Shown here: positions 34,100 through 43,455 of the stretch, in pieces
Numbering within the stretch: the stretch's first letter is position 1
How the letters are laid out: every line of letters starts with the position of its first letter
Assembly (NCBI GenBank): GCA_902749685.1
Contig: CACVKW010001570.1
Coordinates: 1-49,661 of the forward strand
Direction: 5' to 3'
DNA length: 49,661 nucleotides
From: Olavius sp. associated proteobacterium Delta 1
GTDB lineage: Bacteria; Desulfobacterota; Desulfobacteria; Desulfobacterales; JAFDCJ01
Notes under the pieces: model-generated
Databases searched by the model: none
What the model was told of the DNA's origin: nothing
The model's input: only the letters and a program-made list of their open reading frames with translations
Position numbers and translations under genes: made by a program

Positions 34100-34894
34100 A
34101 TGCTGCAAGTCAACAATATTGAAGTCGTCTACATGAATGTTATCCGGGTGCTGCGAGGCGTATCGCTGACGGTAGCCGACGGTCAGATCGTGGCACTGCT
34201 CGGCGCCAACGGCGGCGGCAAGACGACGACGCTCAAGGCCATCTCGGGCATGCTTAAAACCGAAGAGGGCCAAGTCACCGACGGCAGCATCGAGTTTGAC
34301 GGCAAGCGCATAGAGCGATTCGGTCCCGAACATATTGCGGTTCTGGGCATCAGCCAAGCCATGGAAGGACGCAGGGTCCTCGAGCACCTCAGTGTCGAGG
34401 AAAATTTGCTCATAGGGGCTTACTGCCGCAGAGACCGTCAGGGCGTCAAGCGGGACCTTGAAATCGTCTTTGACTATTTTCCGCCCATCAAACGCTTGCG
34501 CCGCCGGATGAGCGGTTATCTGTCCGGCGGTGAACAGCAGATGCTGGTGATCGGGCGGGCACTGATGGCGCGTCCTAGATTGATGCTGCTGGATGAACCA
34601 TCGCTCGGCCTGGCACCGCTCATGGTCCAGGAAATATTTGAAATCATCCGGAAAATCAATGCCGATCAAAAGATGGCCATACTGCTGGTGGAGCAAAATG
34701 TCAGAGCCGCTCTGGGTATCGCCGATTACGGTCATGTTTTGGAGAATGGCCGGGTCGTGCTGAGTGGCCCGGCCGAGAATTTAAGAGAGAATGAGGACGT
34801 GCGCGAGTTCTATATGGGGCTGTCGGCAGTCGGCTCCCAGAAGAGTTATCGTGAAGTCAAGCATTACCGGCGCAGAAAGCGGTGGTTGGGTTAA
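34100..34894 (+). CDS. livF: Branched-chain-type ABC importer ATPase LivF (system 2)
   Basis: 264 aa. Walker A GANGGGKTTTL, signature LSGGEQQMLVIGRAL, Walker B LMLLDEPSLGLAP, then LVEQNVRAALGIAD. About 25 basic C-terminal residues (YREVKHYRRRKRWLG) extend beyond the usual LivF end. The ribosome site is weak, and a repeat-filled gap separates it from livG2. It forms the ATPase dimer with LivG2. Confidence 0.93.
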   Translation: MLQVNNIEVVYMNVIRVLRGVSLTVADGQIVALLGANGGGKTTTLKAISGMLKTEEGQVTDGSIEFDGKRIERFGPEHIAVLGISQAMEGRRVLEHLSVEENLLIGAYCRRDRQGVKRDLEIVFDYFPPIKRLRRRMSGYLSGGEQQMLVIGRALMARPRLMLLDEPSLGLAPLMVQEIFEIIRKINADQKMAILLVEQNVRAALGIADYGHVLENGRVVLSGPAENLRENEDVREFYMGLSAVGSQKSYREVKHYRRRKRWLG

Positions 34895-34911
34895 CGCAAG
34901 AGCAGGGGGAG

Positions 34912-36849
34912 ATGACGATCGGGATGGAACTAATCTACCGGGAAAAGGGTGATACCTGGCCCAAGGTACTCAAATACAATTACGAAAAATATGGCGCCCG
35001 GCGCCGGGCCATGCGTCACAAGCACTATGGTGTCTGGCAGCCTCATACCTGGCAGGACTATTATCTGAATGTCAAACATCTGGCGCTGGGTTTACTGGCT
35101 TTCGGCTTTCAGCCCCAAGACAAGCTGCTGATTATCGGCGACAATACCCCCCAGTGGTACTACGCCGAGCTGGCCGCCCAGGCCAACCACGGCCTGTCTG
35201 TGGGGTTGTTTGCGGAGCTGCTGCCATCTGAGATAAAATACATGGCCGAAAATTGTGAGGCCCGCTTTGCCGTCGTTGAAGGCCAGGAGCAGATTGATAA
35301 GCTTCTCGAAATCAAAGCGGCGCTTCCGCTTCTCAAAAAAGTCATTTACTGGAACTACAAGGGACTTGCCCACTATGATGATGAGATTCTGATAGGATAC
35401 AGGGAGGCTCTAATACAGGGGAAAACTTATGAAGCAGAACACTCCGGGCGCTTTGAGCAGAATGTGGCAACCGGCAAAGCGGATGACGAATGCGCCGTCA
35501 TTTACACCGCGGGAACCACGGGGGATGCCCCCAAAGGAGCCGTCCACACTTACCGAACTTTAAGAGCCGGTGCCGACTTTCTGCTGCAGCTCGACCCGTG
35601 GTCTGAGGATGATAACGTGGTCCCCTATCTGCCGCCCGTCTGGATCAGTGAGCAATGGATCGGGATCGGTTGCCATCTGTTATCGGCCGGCATCCTGAAC
35701 TTTGCCGAAGCATCGGAAACCCAGCAGCGGGATAGTCGGGAAACCGGACCCAGCATTGTATTCTGCGGGGCACGGCTGTGGGAAAGTCAGGCCTCTATCG
35801 TGCAGGCCCGGATTCTCGGGGCGGATGCCATAAAGCGGTTTGCCTTCCGACTGTTGATGCCGATCGGCTATCAGACGGCCGAATTAAAGTATCGCAGGCA
35901 AAAACCGGGCTTGTTCTTGAAAATGCTTTATTATTTGGCGGATATCATCCTGTTCAGGTCCATCAAACGCAGCCTGGGTTTGTCGAATGCCCGAATCTGC
36001 TATACGACCGGCGCGATACTGAGCCCGGATGCCTTCCGGCTCTACCATGCGTTAAATGTTCCGCTTAAAAGCCTGTATGGAACAACCGAGGGAGGGGCTC
36101 TTACCGGCGCCAGCAATGACGAGATTCATTTCGAGACGGTCGGACCTGCCCACAGGGGGACAGAGGTAAGAATCAGCGAAACCGGTGAAATCAATTATCG
36201 GCAGCCGGGTATGTTTGTCGGATACTATAAGGACCCGGCACGGACGGCCGCGGTGCTCAAAGACAGGTGGTTTCACAGCGGTGACAGCGGTTTTTTTCGG
36301 GAGGACGGGCACCTTGTTTTTGTGGATCGGCTCAAAAACCTTGAACAGCTTTCCGCTGACGATAAAGGGACACCCCAGTTTATTGAGAGCCGGCTGAGGT
36401 TCAGCCCCTATATAAAGGACGCCTGGATACTGGTCGGCCCGGAAAGTGCCGGCGCTTCGGCGATTATCGTCATTAACTATGATAACGTCAGCAGGTGGGC
36501 GGGACAAAACAGAGTGGCTTTTACTTCCTTTGCTGAACTCTCCCAGGCACCGGAGGTTTATGAACTGGTGAGGCAGGATATCGACAGGGTCAACCGCACG
36601 CTGCCGACCGGTTCCAGGGTGAGGAAATACATCAACCTCCACAAGGAATTCGATCCTGACCAAAGGGAGCTGACCAGAACCAGGAACTTGCGAAGAGCTT
36701 TCCTGGCAGAACGCTACCGCAAGCTGATAGATGCTATTTACAGTGACAATGACGCGGTGCCGATAGAAACCCGGGACGGATACCGTGAGGGGCGGACGGG
36801 AACCAGCGAAACGATGCTTCGAATCCAGTCTGCCGAAGGAGCTGGCTGA
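34912..36849 (+). CDS. Long-chain-type acyl-CoA synthetase inside the second liv operon
   Basis: 645 aa from ATG 34912; GTG 34882 and ATG 34924 are alternatives, and aggggga (34904-34910) fits none of them perfectly. ANL superfamily, FadD15-like: P-loop variant TAGTTGDAPKGAVH with one extra residue, YGTTEGGALTG, WFHSGDSGFF, DRLKNLEQLSADDKGTPQFIE. The C-terminal PxGKxxK lysine motif of short and aryl ligases is absent, as is usual for this subgroup. Placement between livF and livH implies that import and CoA activation are coupled. Substrate may be a longer or bulky acid. Confidence 0.88.
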   Translation: MTIGMELIYREKGDTWPKVLKYNYEKYGARRRAMRHKHYGVWQPHTWQDYYLNVKHLALGLLAFGFQPQDKLLIIGDNTPQWYYAELAAQANHGLSVGLFAELLPSEIKYMAENCEARFAVVEGQEQIDKLLEIKAALPLLKKVIYWNYKGLAHYDDEILIGYREALIQGKTYEAEHSGRFEQNVATGKADDECAVIYTAGTTGDAPKGAVHTYRTLRAGADFLLQLDPWSEDDNVVPYLPPVWISEQWIGIGCHLLSAGILNFAEASETQQRDSRETGPSIVFCGARLWESQASIVQARILGADAIKRFAFRLLMPIGYQTAELKYRRQKPGLFLKMLYYLADIILFRSIKRSLGLSNARICYTTGAILSPDAFRLYHALNVPLKSLYGTTEGGALTGASNDEIHFETVGPAHRGTEVRISETGEINYRQPGMFVGYYKDPARTAAVLKDRWFHSGDSGFFREDGHLVFVDRLKNLEQLSADDKGTPQFIESRLRFSPYIKDAWILVGPESAGASAIIVINYDNVSRWAGQNRVAFTSFAELSQAPEVYELVRQDIDRVNRTLPTGSRVRKYINLHKEFDPDQRELTRTRNLRRAFLAERYRKLIDAIYSDNDAVPIETRDGYREGRTGTSETMLRIQSAEGAG

Positions 36850-37736
36850 TGACCTTTTTTCTGCAATTAATCGTAACCGGCATTGCCCAGGGCATGGTCT
36901 ATGCCCTGATTGCCATCGGCTTTGTGATCATCCTGAAATGCTCGGATGTGTTTAACATTGCCCAGGGACACTTTGTTTTGATCGGCGGCTATCTCGGCTG
37001 GACTTTTCTGGTGCCGTTCGATCTGCCGATATGGGCTGCTTTGCTGGCGGCCATCGCGGTGGCGATTGTCATGGGTCTGTTGATCGAGCGGCTGATGCTG
37101 CGCCCGCTGATTGGTCAACCCGTGCTGGCCGTCGTCATGATGACCATCGCGCTTTCCACGGTATTGGGAGGTCTGGCAACCCTACTCTGGGGTGCCGAAT
37201 ACAAGGCTTACCATGGGTTACTGCCGACGATAACCATGAAAGTCGGCACGATATCCATACCTTCGGAGTCTCTGATCGGACTCATCGTCTCGGTTATCTG
37301 TGTGGCGATGCTCATGTTCCTTTTCCGCTATACCAAAATCGGACTGGCCATGCGGGCCACGGCCGAGGATCTGCAGGTGGTGCAGAGTGTCGGTATCAAG
37401 GCCACAACCGTCTATGCCGTCTCTTGGGTTATTGCCAGTGTCGTCGGCGTTATCGGCGGCATCCTGCTGGGGGGCGTATCCGGCGCGAATATGGATCTGG
37501 CACATATCGGCCTCAAGGCATTCGCGGTTGTGCTGCTGGGCGGGGTCAACTCCATCGGCGGGGCCATTGTGGCTGGAATCATACTGGGCATGCTGGAAAA
37601 CGTCGCGGCCGGGTACCTGGACCCGTTACTGCCCGGCGGCGGACTGGCCCAGGTTTTCCCGTTTTTTGTGATGATCATCGTCCTGGTCTTCAGGCCGCAC
37701 GGGCTCTTTGGCCTTGCACATATAGAAAGGGTTTAA
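36849..37736 (+). CDS. livH: Branched-chain-type ABC permease LivH (system 2)
   Basis: 295 aa, about eight membrane segments. Signatures are FNIAQGHFVLIGGYLGW, AMRATAEDLQVVQSVGI (coupling helix) and GGVNSIGGAIVAGIILGML. Its ATG overlaps the ligase stop as TGATG, tying the ligase to the transporter translationally. It works with LivM2. Confidence 0.93.
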   Translation: MTFFLQLIVTGIAQGMVYALIAIGFVIILKCSDVFNIAQGHFVLIGGYLGWTFLVPFDLPIWAALLAAIAVAIVMGLLIERLMLRPLIGQPVLAVVMMTIALSTVLGGLATLLWGAEYKAYHGLLPTITMKVGTISIPSESLIGLIVSVICVAMLMFLFRYTKIGLAMRATAEDLQVVQSVGIKATTVYAVSWVIASVVGVIGGILLGGVSGANMDLAHIGLKAFAVVLLGGVNSIGGAIVAGIILGMLENVAAGYLDPLLPGGGLAQVFPFFVMIIVLVFRPHGLFGLAHIERV

Positions 37737-37739
37737 TCA

Positions 37740-38795
37740 ATGGGTTTGCGCACCGGAACCTTCAACGAAAATTATGCCCAGGAAATGGCGATCTTGAGCT
37801 CCAGGCGGCAGTGGGGGATGGTTGTTGTTTTTATCGTCTTGCTTTGCGCCTGTCCCCTCTTTCTCAGCGACAGAATGCTGACGATCCTGACGACCATGGG
37901 GATTGCCGTTGTCAGTGTCCACGGACTCAACATTCTCACCGGTTACTGCGGCCAGATTTCCATCGGCCACTCGGGGTTTATGGCGGTCGGCGGTTATACT
38001 TCGGCTATTTTGTGCGCCAAACTCGGCTGGCCATTCCTGGCGGCCCTTCCCTGTGCCGCCCTGGCGGCGGGCATAGCCGGCCTGCTCTTCGGCCTGCCAT
38101 CTCTGAAAATCAAGGGCTTCTACCTGATTATGGCGACCATCGCGGCCCAATTCATTATTATCTGGATCATCATCCAGCTGCGCAGCATTACGGGTGGGAC
38201 GGATGGATTGCTTGTGCCCAAAGCGGCAATCGGCGGTATCGTGCTGAGTTCCAAAACCAACTATTACTACCTGGTGATGGTTTTTGTCGTCCTGGCGACG
38301 ATCACGGCCCACAACATTGTCAGGACCAGGGCCGGCAGGGCCTTTATCGCCATCCGGGACAACGAGCTGGCGGCTGAGGTCATGGGCGTCAGTCTGTGGA
38401 GCTACAAGCTGCAGGCATTCTTTATCGGTTGTATCTATGCCGGAGTGGCCGGATCGCTGCTCGTGCACTACGTTAGATTCGCCAGCATCGAACAGTTTCC
38501 GTTTATGGATTCTGTCTGGTTTCTGGGCATGTTGATCGTGGGGGGCATGGGCAGTACGGCCGGGGCGATCTTTGGTGTGATTGCGCTCAAGGTGCTGGAT
38601 GAGCTCGTCACCGTCGCCGGACCGATCCTGGCCGCCGCCGTCGCGCCTCAGGCAGCCGCCTCGCTGGCACTTATTTCCCACGGCTTGATCATCATCATCT
38701 TTCTCATATTTGAGCCGCGGGGGCTTCATCACCGCTGGGAAATGGTCAAGGCCTATTTCAGGCTCTGGCCCTTCTCCCATGAAGTGTCGGAGTAA
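37740..38795 (+). CDS. livM: Branched-chain-type ABC permease LivM (system 2)
   Basis: 351 aa with about ten hydrophobic helices. Signatures are SIGHSGFMAVGGYTSAIL, AIRDNELAAEVMGVSLWSYK and GGMGSTAGAIFGVIAL. It has an N-terminal extension of about 25 residues before the first helix (MGLRTGTFNENYAQEMAI). It begins 3 bp after livH2. A long antisense frame over it is a codon shadow. Confidence 0.93.
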   Translation: MGLRTGTFNENYAQEMAILSSRRQWGMVVVFIVLLCACPLFLSDRMLTILTTMGIAVVSVHGLNILTGYCGQISIGHSGFMAVGGYTSAILCAKLGWPFLAALPCAALAAGIAGLLFGLPSLKIKGFYLIMATIAAQFIIIWIIIQLRSITGGTDGLLVPKAAIGGIVLSSKTNYYYLVMVFVVLATITAHNIVRTRAGRAFIAIRDNELAAEVMGVSLWSYKLQAFFIGCIYAGVAGSLLVHYVRFASIEQFPFMDSVWFLGMLIVGGMGSTAGAIFGVIALKVLDELVTVAGPILAAAVAPQAAASLALISHGLIIIIFLIFEPRGLHHRWEMVKAYFRLWPFSHEVSE

Positions 38796-38806
38796 AAGGA
38801 GGATAT

Positions 38807-38854
38807 ATGTCGTTTGGTATAAACCCAATCAACATTGGATCAAAAAGGAGGTAA
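38807..38854 (+). CDS. 15-codon leader peptide whose last codons form the livK2 Shine-Dalgarno
   Basis: AGGAGG (38798-38803) precedes ATG 38807, opening MSFGINPINIGSKRR and a stop. The final AGG AGG TAA is itself the ribosome site of livK2, whose ATG follows 3 nt later. Ribosomes that finish the leader stop on that site. This can boost or gate livK2 translation. Seen directly; the regulatory meaning is inferred. Confidence 0.5.
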   Translation: MSFGINPINIGSKRR

Positions 38855-38857
38855 ACC

Positions 38858-40114
38858 ATGGCTAAAAACAGATGCATGTCAGCAGTTATCACGATTATTT
38901 TAATGGTGGCAACCACGTTATTGCCCGTCGGCGCTCAAGCTGAGAAAGTACTGTATGTCGGCGGCACCCAGTCGCTGACCGGGCCCTTTGCCGAAGATTC
39001 AGCAGCCGTGCTGGGCGCCATTGAGGACTATGTCAAATATGTCAATGAGACCAAAAACATGGCTCCGTGGCGCAGCGAGAAATTTCCCGCCGATATAAAA
39101 CTGGAGGTAATGTGGCGCGATGATGAGCTCAAACCTCCCAAGGCGTTGTCGATCTATGAAGAGCTCAAAGCCAAAGGCATGCTGGTCGGCAGGATATCGG
39201 GTTCACCCATAGCGCTGGCACTCAAAGACCGGTTATGGGAGGATCAAATGGGCGCCACGAGTATGGCCACCGGACCCTACTACCTGTCGCCGCCCCAAAG
39301 CTGCTTCACCTATTACCCCATTTATACCGATTCTATTGCGGCCATCGCCGACTGGTTTAAATCCAACTGGAAGGAAGCAAGAAAGCCGAGGGTCGCCTAC
39401 CTGACTGCCTCTAACGCCATGGGCCGCTCGATTGAAATACCTGAGATGAAGGCCTATCTCGAGAAGACCGGCTATGAGTTTGTGGGCACCCAGTATGTGC
39501 CGCTGGTGCCGACCTCGCCGCCAACCACCCAGCTGACCTGGCTCAAGCAAAAAGGAGTTGATCTTGCCCTGGGGGTCATGATCAACCCGGGGGCGCAGCC
39601 GACGGTCAAGGAGATGGTCCGGCTGGGCATGGGACCCAATCAGCCCTACAAGATGACCTTTGGCGTACCGGCACCCGGTCATGCAGCCGTGTTTGCTGCG
39701 GCCATGGGTGAGTTGGGTGACGGCTATGTCTGCGCCGGCAGCTTCCGCCCCATGGATGACCTCGCCACCCCCGGGATAAAGTTCTGCAGTGACCTGCAGG
39801 ATAAGTATCGCTCCGGCAAACGGATTACTCACATCATGTATGAAGCAGGCGTCCTTGAAGCGATGGTTCAGGTTGAGGCCCTACGACTGGCCATGCTAAA
39901 GGTGCCTTTTGAAAAGCTCACGCCGCGAGTCGTGCTGGAGGAAGGATTCTATAAGATTAAAAACCTTCCGACCGGCGACATCAGCAGTACGCCGCTGACC
40001 TATGGTAAAGGTGATATCGAGGGGGTTGATCAGGTGCGTATTGACCAGGTGCAGAAGGGCAAGTCGGTAAAAGTGGGCATCTACCCGCTGCGCCACATTT
40101 TTACCAAAAAATAG
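38858..40114 (+). CDS. livK: ABC importer periplasmic binding protein LivK-like (system 2)
   Basis: 418 aa. The signal peptide is about residues 1-28 (AVITIILMVATTLLPVGAQA). The type-1 binding fold follows (VLYVGGTQSLTGPFAEDSAA; MWRDDELKPPKALSIYEEL; RVAYLTASNAMGRSIEIPEMKAYL). Strong SD AGGAGG is shared with the leader ORF. It is distant in sequence from the system-1 protein, so the two importers probably differ in ligand. It is last of the transport genes; the 95-bp repeat begins 14 bp after its stop. Confidence 0.9.
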   Translation: MAKNRCMSAVITIILMVATTLLPVGAQAEKVLYVGGTQSLTGPFAEDSAAVLGAIEDYVKYVNETKNMAPWRSEKFPADIKLEVMWRDDELKPPKALSIYEELKAKGMLVGRISGSPIALALKDRLWEDQMGATSMATGPYYLSPPQSCFTYYPIYTDSIAAIADWFKSNWKEARKPRVAYLTASNAMGRSIEIPEMKAYLEKTGYEFVGTQYVPLVPTSPPTTQLTWLKQKGVDLALGVMINPGAQPTVKEMVRLGMGPNQPYKMTFGVPAPGHAAVFAAAMGELGDGYVCAGSFRPMDDLATPGIKFCSDLQDKYRSGKRITHIMYEAGVLEAMVQVEALRLAMLKVPFEKLTPRVVLEEGFYKIKNLPTGDISSTPLTYGKGDIEGVDQVRIDQVQKGKSVKVGIYPLRHIFTKK

Positions 40115-40128
40115 GCAAAGCTCCTTAT

Positions 40129-40223
40129 TACCTGAATTTTGCACGCCGAAACCATTGGTGAAGTTTGGGATCCAGTGGTCGCAATTGATTGGGAGCGGTA
40201 ATCGGTACGCTAAAATTCAGGTA
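40129..40223. repeat. 95-bp MITE-like element, copy 2
   Basis: It is bounded by a perfect 12-bp inverted pair, tacctgaatttt and aaaattcaggta. The interior matches the inverted copy at 1139-1233 in 79 of 95 positions by hand count; ttat also matches just outside one end. It lies between livK2 and the DUF169 gene and could act as a transcript-end hairpin. Confidence 0.75.
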
Positions 40224-40296
40224 CGCTCCATATCGTTCAATATGACCTACAAAACGATCCAACAGTAAGGGATGAGAGGAAAAGGGACCGTTTCAC

Positions 40297-41031
40297 ATGA
40301 TTATGAATAAAGAAAATCAGGCTATTTTGCAAAAGTTTGACTTCGAGGTACCGCCGGTTGGCGTTAAATTCCTGACGAAACCGCCGAACATGGTTGAGAG
40401 GCTGGACGAGAACATGGCCTTCTGCGAAATGCTCAAAAGGGCACAGGGCGGGAAGGCCTTTTTTGCCGACATAAAAAACCATACCTGTGAAGCAGGCCTG
40501 TATGTGTTGGGACAGGCGGATGCCCCGGAGCCATTTATCAGCGGAGAATTCGGAGCCGGCTTGCAAATCTATCAAGAACCGCGATCCGCAAGCCGGCTTT
40601 ACCTGCATCTTCCCAAGATAGGCAGAGGTGTCGTTCACCATGTGGCCTTTTCCCCGCTGGATAAGCTCCCTTTTGAACCGGATCTATTGATTCTGCTCGC
40701 CGAAACCAGTCAGACGGAAATCCTGCTGCGGGCAATGAGCTACCGAACCGGGCAAATTTGGGTCAGCAAGTACACACCTGCCATTGGATGCGCCTGGATT
40801 TACATATATCCCTATCTCAGCGGGGAACTGAATTACACCATCACCGGTCTCGGTCATGGAATGAAGCGCAGAGAGCTTTTTCCGGAAGGGCGACAAATTA
40901 TATCGATCCCTTTTGATTTGCTGCCCTCCATACTGCAAACCCTGCAGGAGATGCCGTGGGTCCTGCCGGCGTATAAACCGGACGGAATGGAATTTGTCGG
41001 GCGACTGCTTGATAAATTGGGTACAAGTTAG
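40297..41031 (+). CDS. DUF169-family protein
   Basis: 244 aa. The opening LQKFDFEVPPVGVKFLTKPP, the middle FCEMLKRAQGGKAFFADIKNHTCEAG (shown in part) and the IGCAWIYIYPYLSGELNYTI segment are the pattern of DUF169 (ArCR) proteins of anaerobes and archaea. Conserved cysteines C44, C63 and C160 could bind a metal or cofactor. No catalytic function is known to me. It has no signal peptide and starts behind GAGGAAAAGG. It is the last gene of the rightward group, 182 bp after livK2, and may be expressed alone. Confidence 0.8.
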   Translation: MIMNKENQAILQKFDFEVPPVGVKFLTKPPNMVERLDENMAFCEMLKRAQGGKAFFADIKNHTCEAGLYVLGQADAPEPFISGEFGAGLQIYQEPRSASRLYLHLPKIGRGVVHHVAFSPLDKLPFEPDLLILLAETSQTEILLRAMSYRTGQIWVSKYTPAIGCAWIYIYPYLSGELNYTITGLGHGMKRRELFPEGRQIISIPFDLLPSILQTLQEMPWVLPAYKPDGMEFVGRLLDKLGTS

Positions 41032-41143
41032 GAGCCTGGCCCAACCGGCCTCCGGTCCGTAAGGCCTAGCCCCGAGGGAATGTCGGAATTCTGGAATATT
41101 GGAATCATGGGTTATGGAATAGATTGTAGAAATTCCGATATTT

Positions 41144-42256
41144 TTAAGTATCTCCCCAAACTTCACGGGCGGTATTGACTACCAGCTCCAGCTTGGACCA
41201 CTGGTCATTCTCGCTGATTTCGTTGCCGTGCAGGGTGCTGGAAAAGCCACATTGGGGGCTCAGGCACATGTTTTCCAGGGGCAGGTACTGTGCGGCTTCC
41301 TTTATACGTTGGATTAAATCCCGGCTCGACTCCAAATCCGGCAACTTTGAGGTGACCAGCCCCAGGACCACGGTTTTATCATCCGGAACAAAGCGCAGGG
41401 GCGCAAAGTCTCCCGAGCGCTCGTCGTCGTATTCCAGAAAATATGCATCGACATTCAATTCATTAAACAAAACTTCGGCAATCGGCTCGTATCCGCCTTC
41501 GGCAAACCACGTACTGCGGAAATTTCCGCGGCACAGATGAATGCCAACCGTAAGGTCTTTCGGACGATCATCAATCACAGAATTGATCAATGCCGCATAG
41601 GCGTGGGGCAATTCACTGGGGTCGTCGCCGCGCTCTAAAGCTCCGGCTCTCATTTTGGGGTCGCACAGATAAGCCAGATTGGTATCATCCATTTGAATGT
41701 AGCGACAACCGGCCTGGTAAAGGGCATCTATCTCATCCCGGTAGCATTGGGCCAGGTCTTTAAAAAATTTATCCATGTCGGGGTAGGCTTCGATATCGAT
41801 CGCTTTGCGGCCACCGCGAAAGTGGACCATTGTCGGCGAGGGAATGGATACTTTGGGTGTTTGGGCGACCTGAGAATCGAGGTAGTTAAAATCATCGACC
41901 TGAATGGTTCTGACGTGACGCAGTTTGCCGGTTACGCTGAGTTTGGGGGGAGTGAATCCCACCGTTGCCTGAGCGTCGGAGCTGGCTGCGATGCTGCCCC
42001 TGACGGTCACCCCATCCAGCTGTTCTAAAAAATCAAGGTGAAAATAGGCTCTTCGAAATTCACCATCAGTAACACTTTGCAGCCCGACCGCTTCCTGTTT
42101 TTTAATCACTTTGCCGATGTGCAGGTCTTCGACCTCACGCAGCTTTTGTCTGGAAATTTCTTTGTTTTGGTAACGTTGGCGGGCCTTGAGTAATGCTTTT
42201 GGTCTGAGCAGACTGCCGACGTGGTCAGCACGAAATGGTGGATTAATTTTTGACAT
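41144..42256 (-). CDS. MetE-like (cobalamin-independent) methyltransferase
   Basis: 370 aa, only the C-terminal catalytic barrel of MetE (FRADHVGSLLRP; VTDGEFRRAYFHLDFLE). Zinc ligands are visible: His and Cys in VGIHLCRGNF, a Glu in AYFLEYDDER, and the late Cys in LSPQCGFSST. Short MetE-like proteins of this kind (YxjG/YxjH relatives) transfer methyl groups to thiols from folates, methylcobalamin or other donors. With a methyl-transfer operon in the same window, a role in one-carbon transfer or methionine synthesis is plausible. It lies 26 bp downstream of the CoxE-like gene, same strand. Confidence 0.87.
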   Translation of the reverse strand: MSKINPPFRADHVGSLLRPKALLKARQRYQNKEISRQKLREVEDLHIGKVIKKQEAVGLQSVTDGEFRRAYFHLDFLEQLDGVTVRGSIAASSDAQATVGFTPPKLSVTGKLRHVRTIQVDDFNYLDSQVAQTPKVSIPSPTMVHFRGGRKAIDIEAYPDMDKFFKDLAQCYRDEIDALYQAGCRYIQMDDTNLAYLCDPKMRAGALERGDDPSELPHAYAALINSVIDDRPKDLTVGIHLCRGNFRSTWFAEGGYEPIAEVLFNELNVDAYFLEYDDERSGDFAPLRFVPDDKTVVLGLVTSKLPDLESSRDLIQRIKEAAQYLPLENMCLSPQCGFSSTLHGNEISENDQWSKLELVVNTAREVWGDT

Positions 42257-42282
42257 TGGAATAATCTCCTTTGCAGTTATTA

Positions 42283-43455
42283 TCAGATTAACAACCCATC
42301 AAGCGTTCGGTTTAAACGCCGCAGATCATGCAGGGCGCCCATGGGTAAAAAATAATCCACATAGGGCAGGGCCGTGCGCATGCCCTGGCAGATCGGCTGG
42401 TAGTCGCTGGTTGCCAGAAGCGGATTTAACCAGATTATCTTATGGGCCTTGCGTTTAAGTGCCGCCATCTGCGAGTCGAGTTCCTCGATCTCGCCTCGAT
42501 CCCAGCCGTCGCTGAAAATAATAGCAATATCTTTGCTGGAAAGCGTCCGTTGACCGTAGCTTTTGTTGAAGATACGCAGGCAATGGCCGATGCGGGTGCC
42601 GCCGCCCCAGTCCGGGGTCAACTCGGATATGCGGGACAGGGCTGAATTGATGTCGCTTAACTCGAATTGAGATGTCCCCCGGGAAAGATCAGTCGCGAAG
42701 AAGAAGATTTCGGTCCGGCGGTCTATTCGCTTCAAGGCATGAATGAACTGAAGAATCATCAAGGTATAAAGGTCCATGGATCCGCTGACATCACAAAAAA
42801 AGACGACGCGTCGTTTTTTCAACTTTTTCTTCTTAAAGTCGAGGAATATGAGTTCTCCGCCGAACTGCATGTTTTTGCGCAGTATTCTTCTTAAGGAGAT
42901 CTGCTTGCCGCGGTTTGTATATTGAAGTCGACGAGACAGCCGATTATTCAACGGCTGCAGCAATTTGCAGATCGACTCATACAATTCCCTGGATTCCACG
43001 TCTCCAGGTTCTTTGGTTTTTCCCATTTTATTTTGCGGATCCGGGCTATACCGAATCGACCTTTGCTCTGCGGCTGCCTGCTCTTCCGTCTCCGGCGATC
43101 GAAGATTACTGCCGGCATTAGCTTTCTCAGATTGTGGGCGGTCGTCATCTTGCGGTTTTTCGCTTTTTTCAGCGGGAAGCATCCGTCGCGGAATATTTGC
43201 GCCCATCCAGAACGAGTTGACAAACTTTTCGAATACGGCCAGATCTTCCTTCCGACTGATTAGATTCGCTCGCAGCAGGTCCTTAAATTCGGTAAAATTG
43301 CAAATATCAATCAAGGTCAGTCCCTGGAGAGTATCCACAACGGCCGGCAAAGAGACAGCGACGCCATTGTCTTTTAACAGATTGGAAAAGCGGGTTATGT
43401 TTTCGATTAACCCCCTGTCGGCAAGGCTGGAAGTTTTTGTTTTTTTAACTGGCAT
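42283..43455 (-). CDS. VWA-domain protein, CoxE-like
   Basis: 390 aa. The first about 100 residues are the CoxE N-terminal helical part (ENITRFSNLLKDNGVAVSLP). A charged linker follows at about 110-165, then the von Willebrand A domain with MIDAS DVSGSM, FATDLSRGTS and FSDGWDRGEIEEL. CoxE works with a MoxR ATPase (CoxD) in maturing the copper-sulfido-molybdenum site of CO dehydrogenase; homologs serve other molybdenum hydroxylases. It overlaps the MoxR gene by 11 bp. No cox genes are here, but hcrCAB is of the same enzyme superfamily. Confidence 0.88.
   Translation of the reverse strand: MPVKKTKTSSLADRGLIENITRFSNLLKDNGVAVSLPAVVDTLQGLTLIDICNFTEFKDLLRANLISRKEDLAVFEKFVNSFWMGANIPRRMLPAEKSEKPQDDDRPQSEKANAGSNLRSPETEEQAAAEQRSIRYSPDPQNKMGKTKEPGDVESRELYESICKLLQPLNNRLSRRLQYTNRGKQISLRRILRKNMQFGGELIFLDFKKKKLKKRRVVFFCDVSGSMDLYTLMILQFIHALKRIDRRTEIFFFATDLSRGTSQFELSDINSALSRISELTPDWGGGTRIGHCLRIFNKSYGQRTLSSKDIAIIFSDGWDRGEIEELDSQMAALKRKAHKIIWLNPLLATSDYQPICQGMRTALPYVDYFLPMGALHDLRRLNRTLDGLLI

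Noticed and set aside
37031..38377. 448-aa plus-strand frame spanning livH2 and livM2
   Set aside because: It is a +1-frame shadow crossing two clear permease genes, and it lacks the hydrophobicity expected there.
37737..38828. 363-aa minus-strand open frame opposite livM2
   Set aside because: Its composition is His/Gln/Asp-rich without a fold pattern, and it mirrors a complete LivM gene; it is a codon shadow.
41032..41143. Bidirectional terminator between DUF169 and the MetE-like gene
   Set aside because: Arms tcggaatt/aattccga are about 50 nt apart with no U-run placed correctly; it resembles another intergenic repeat.
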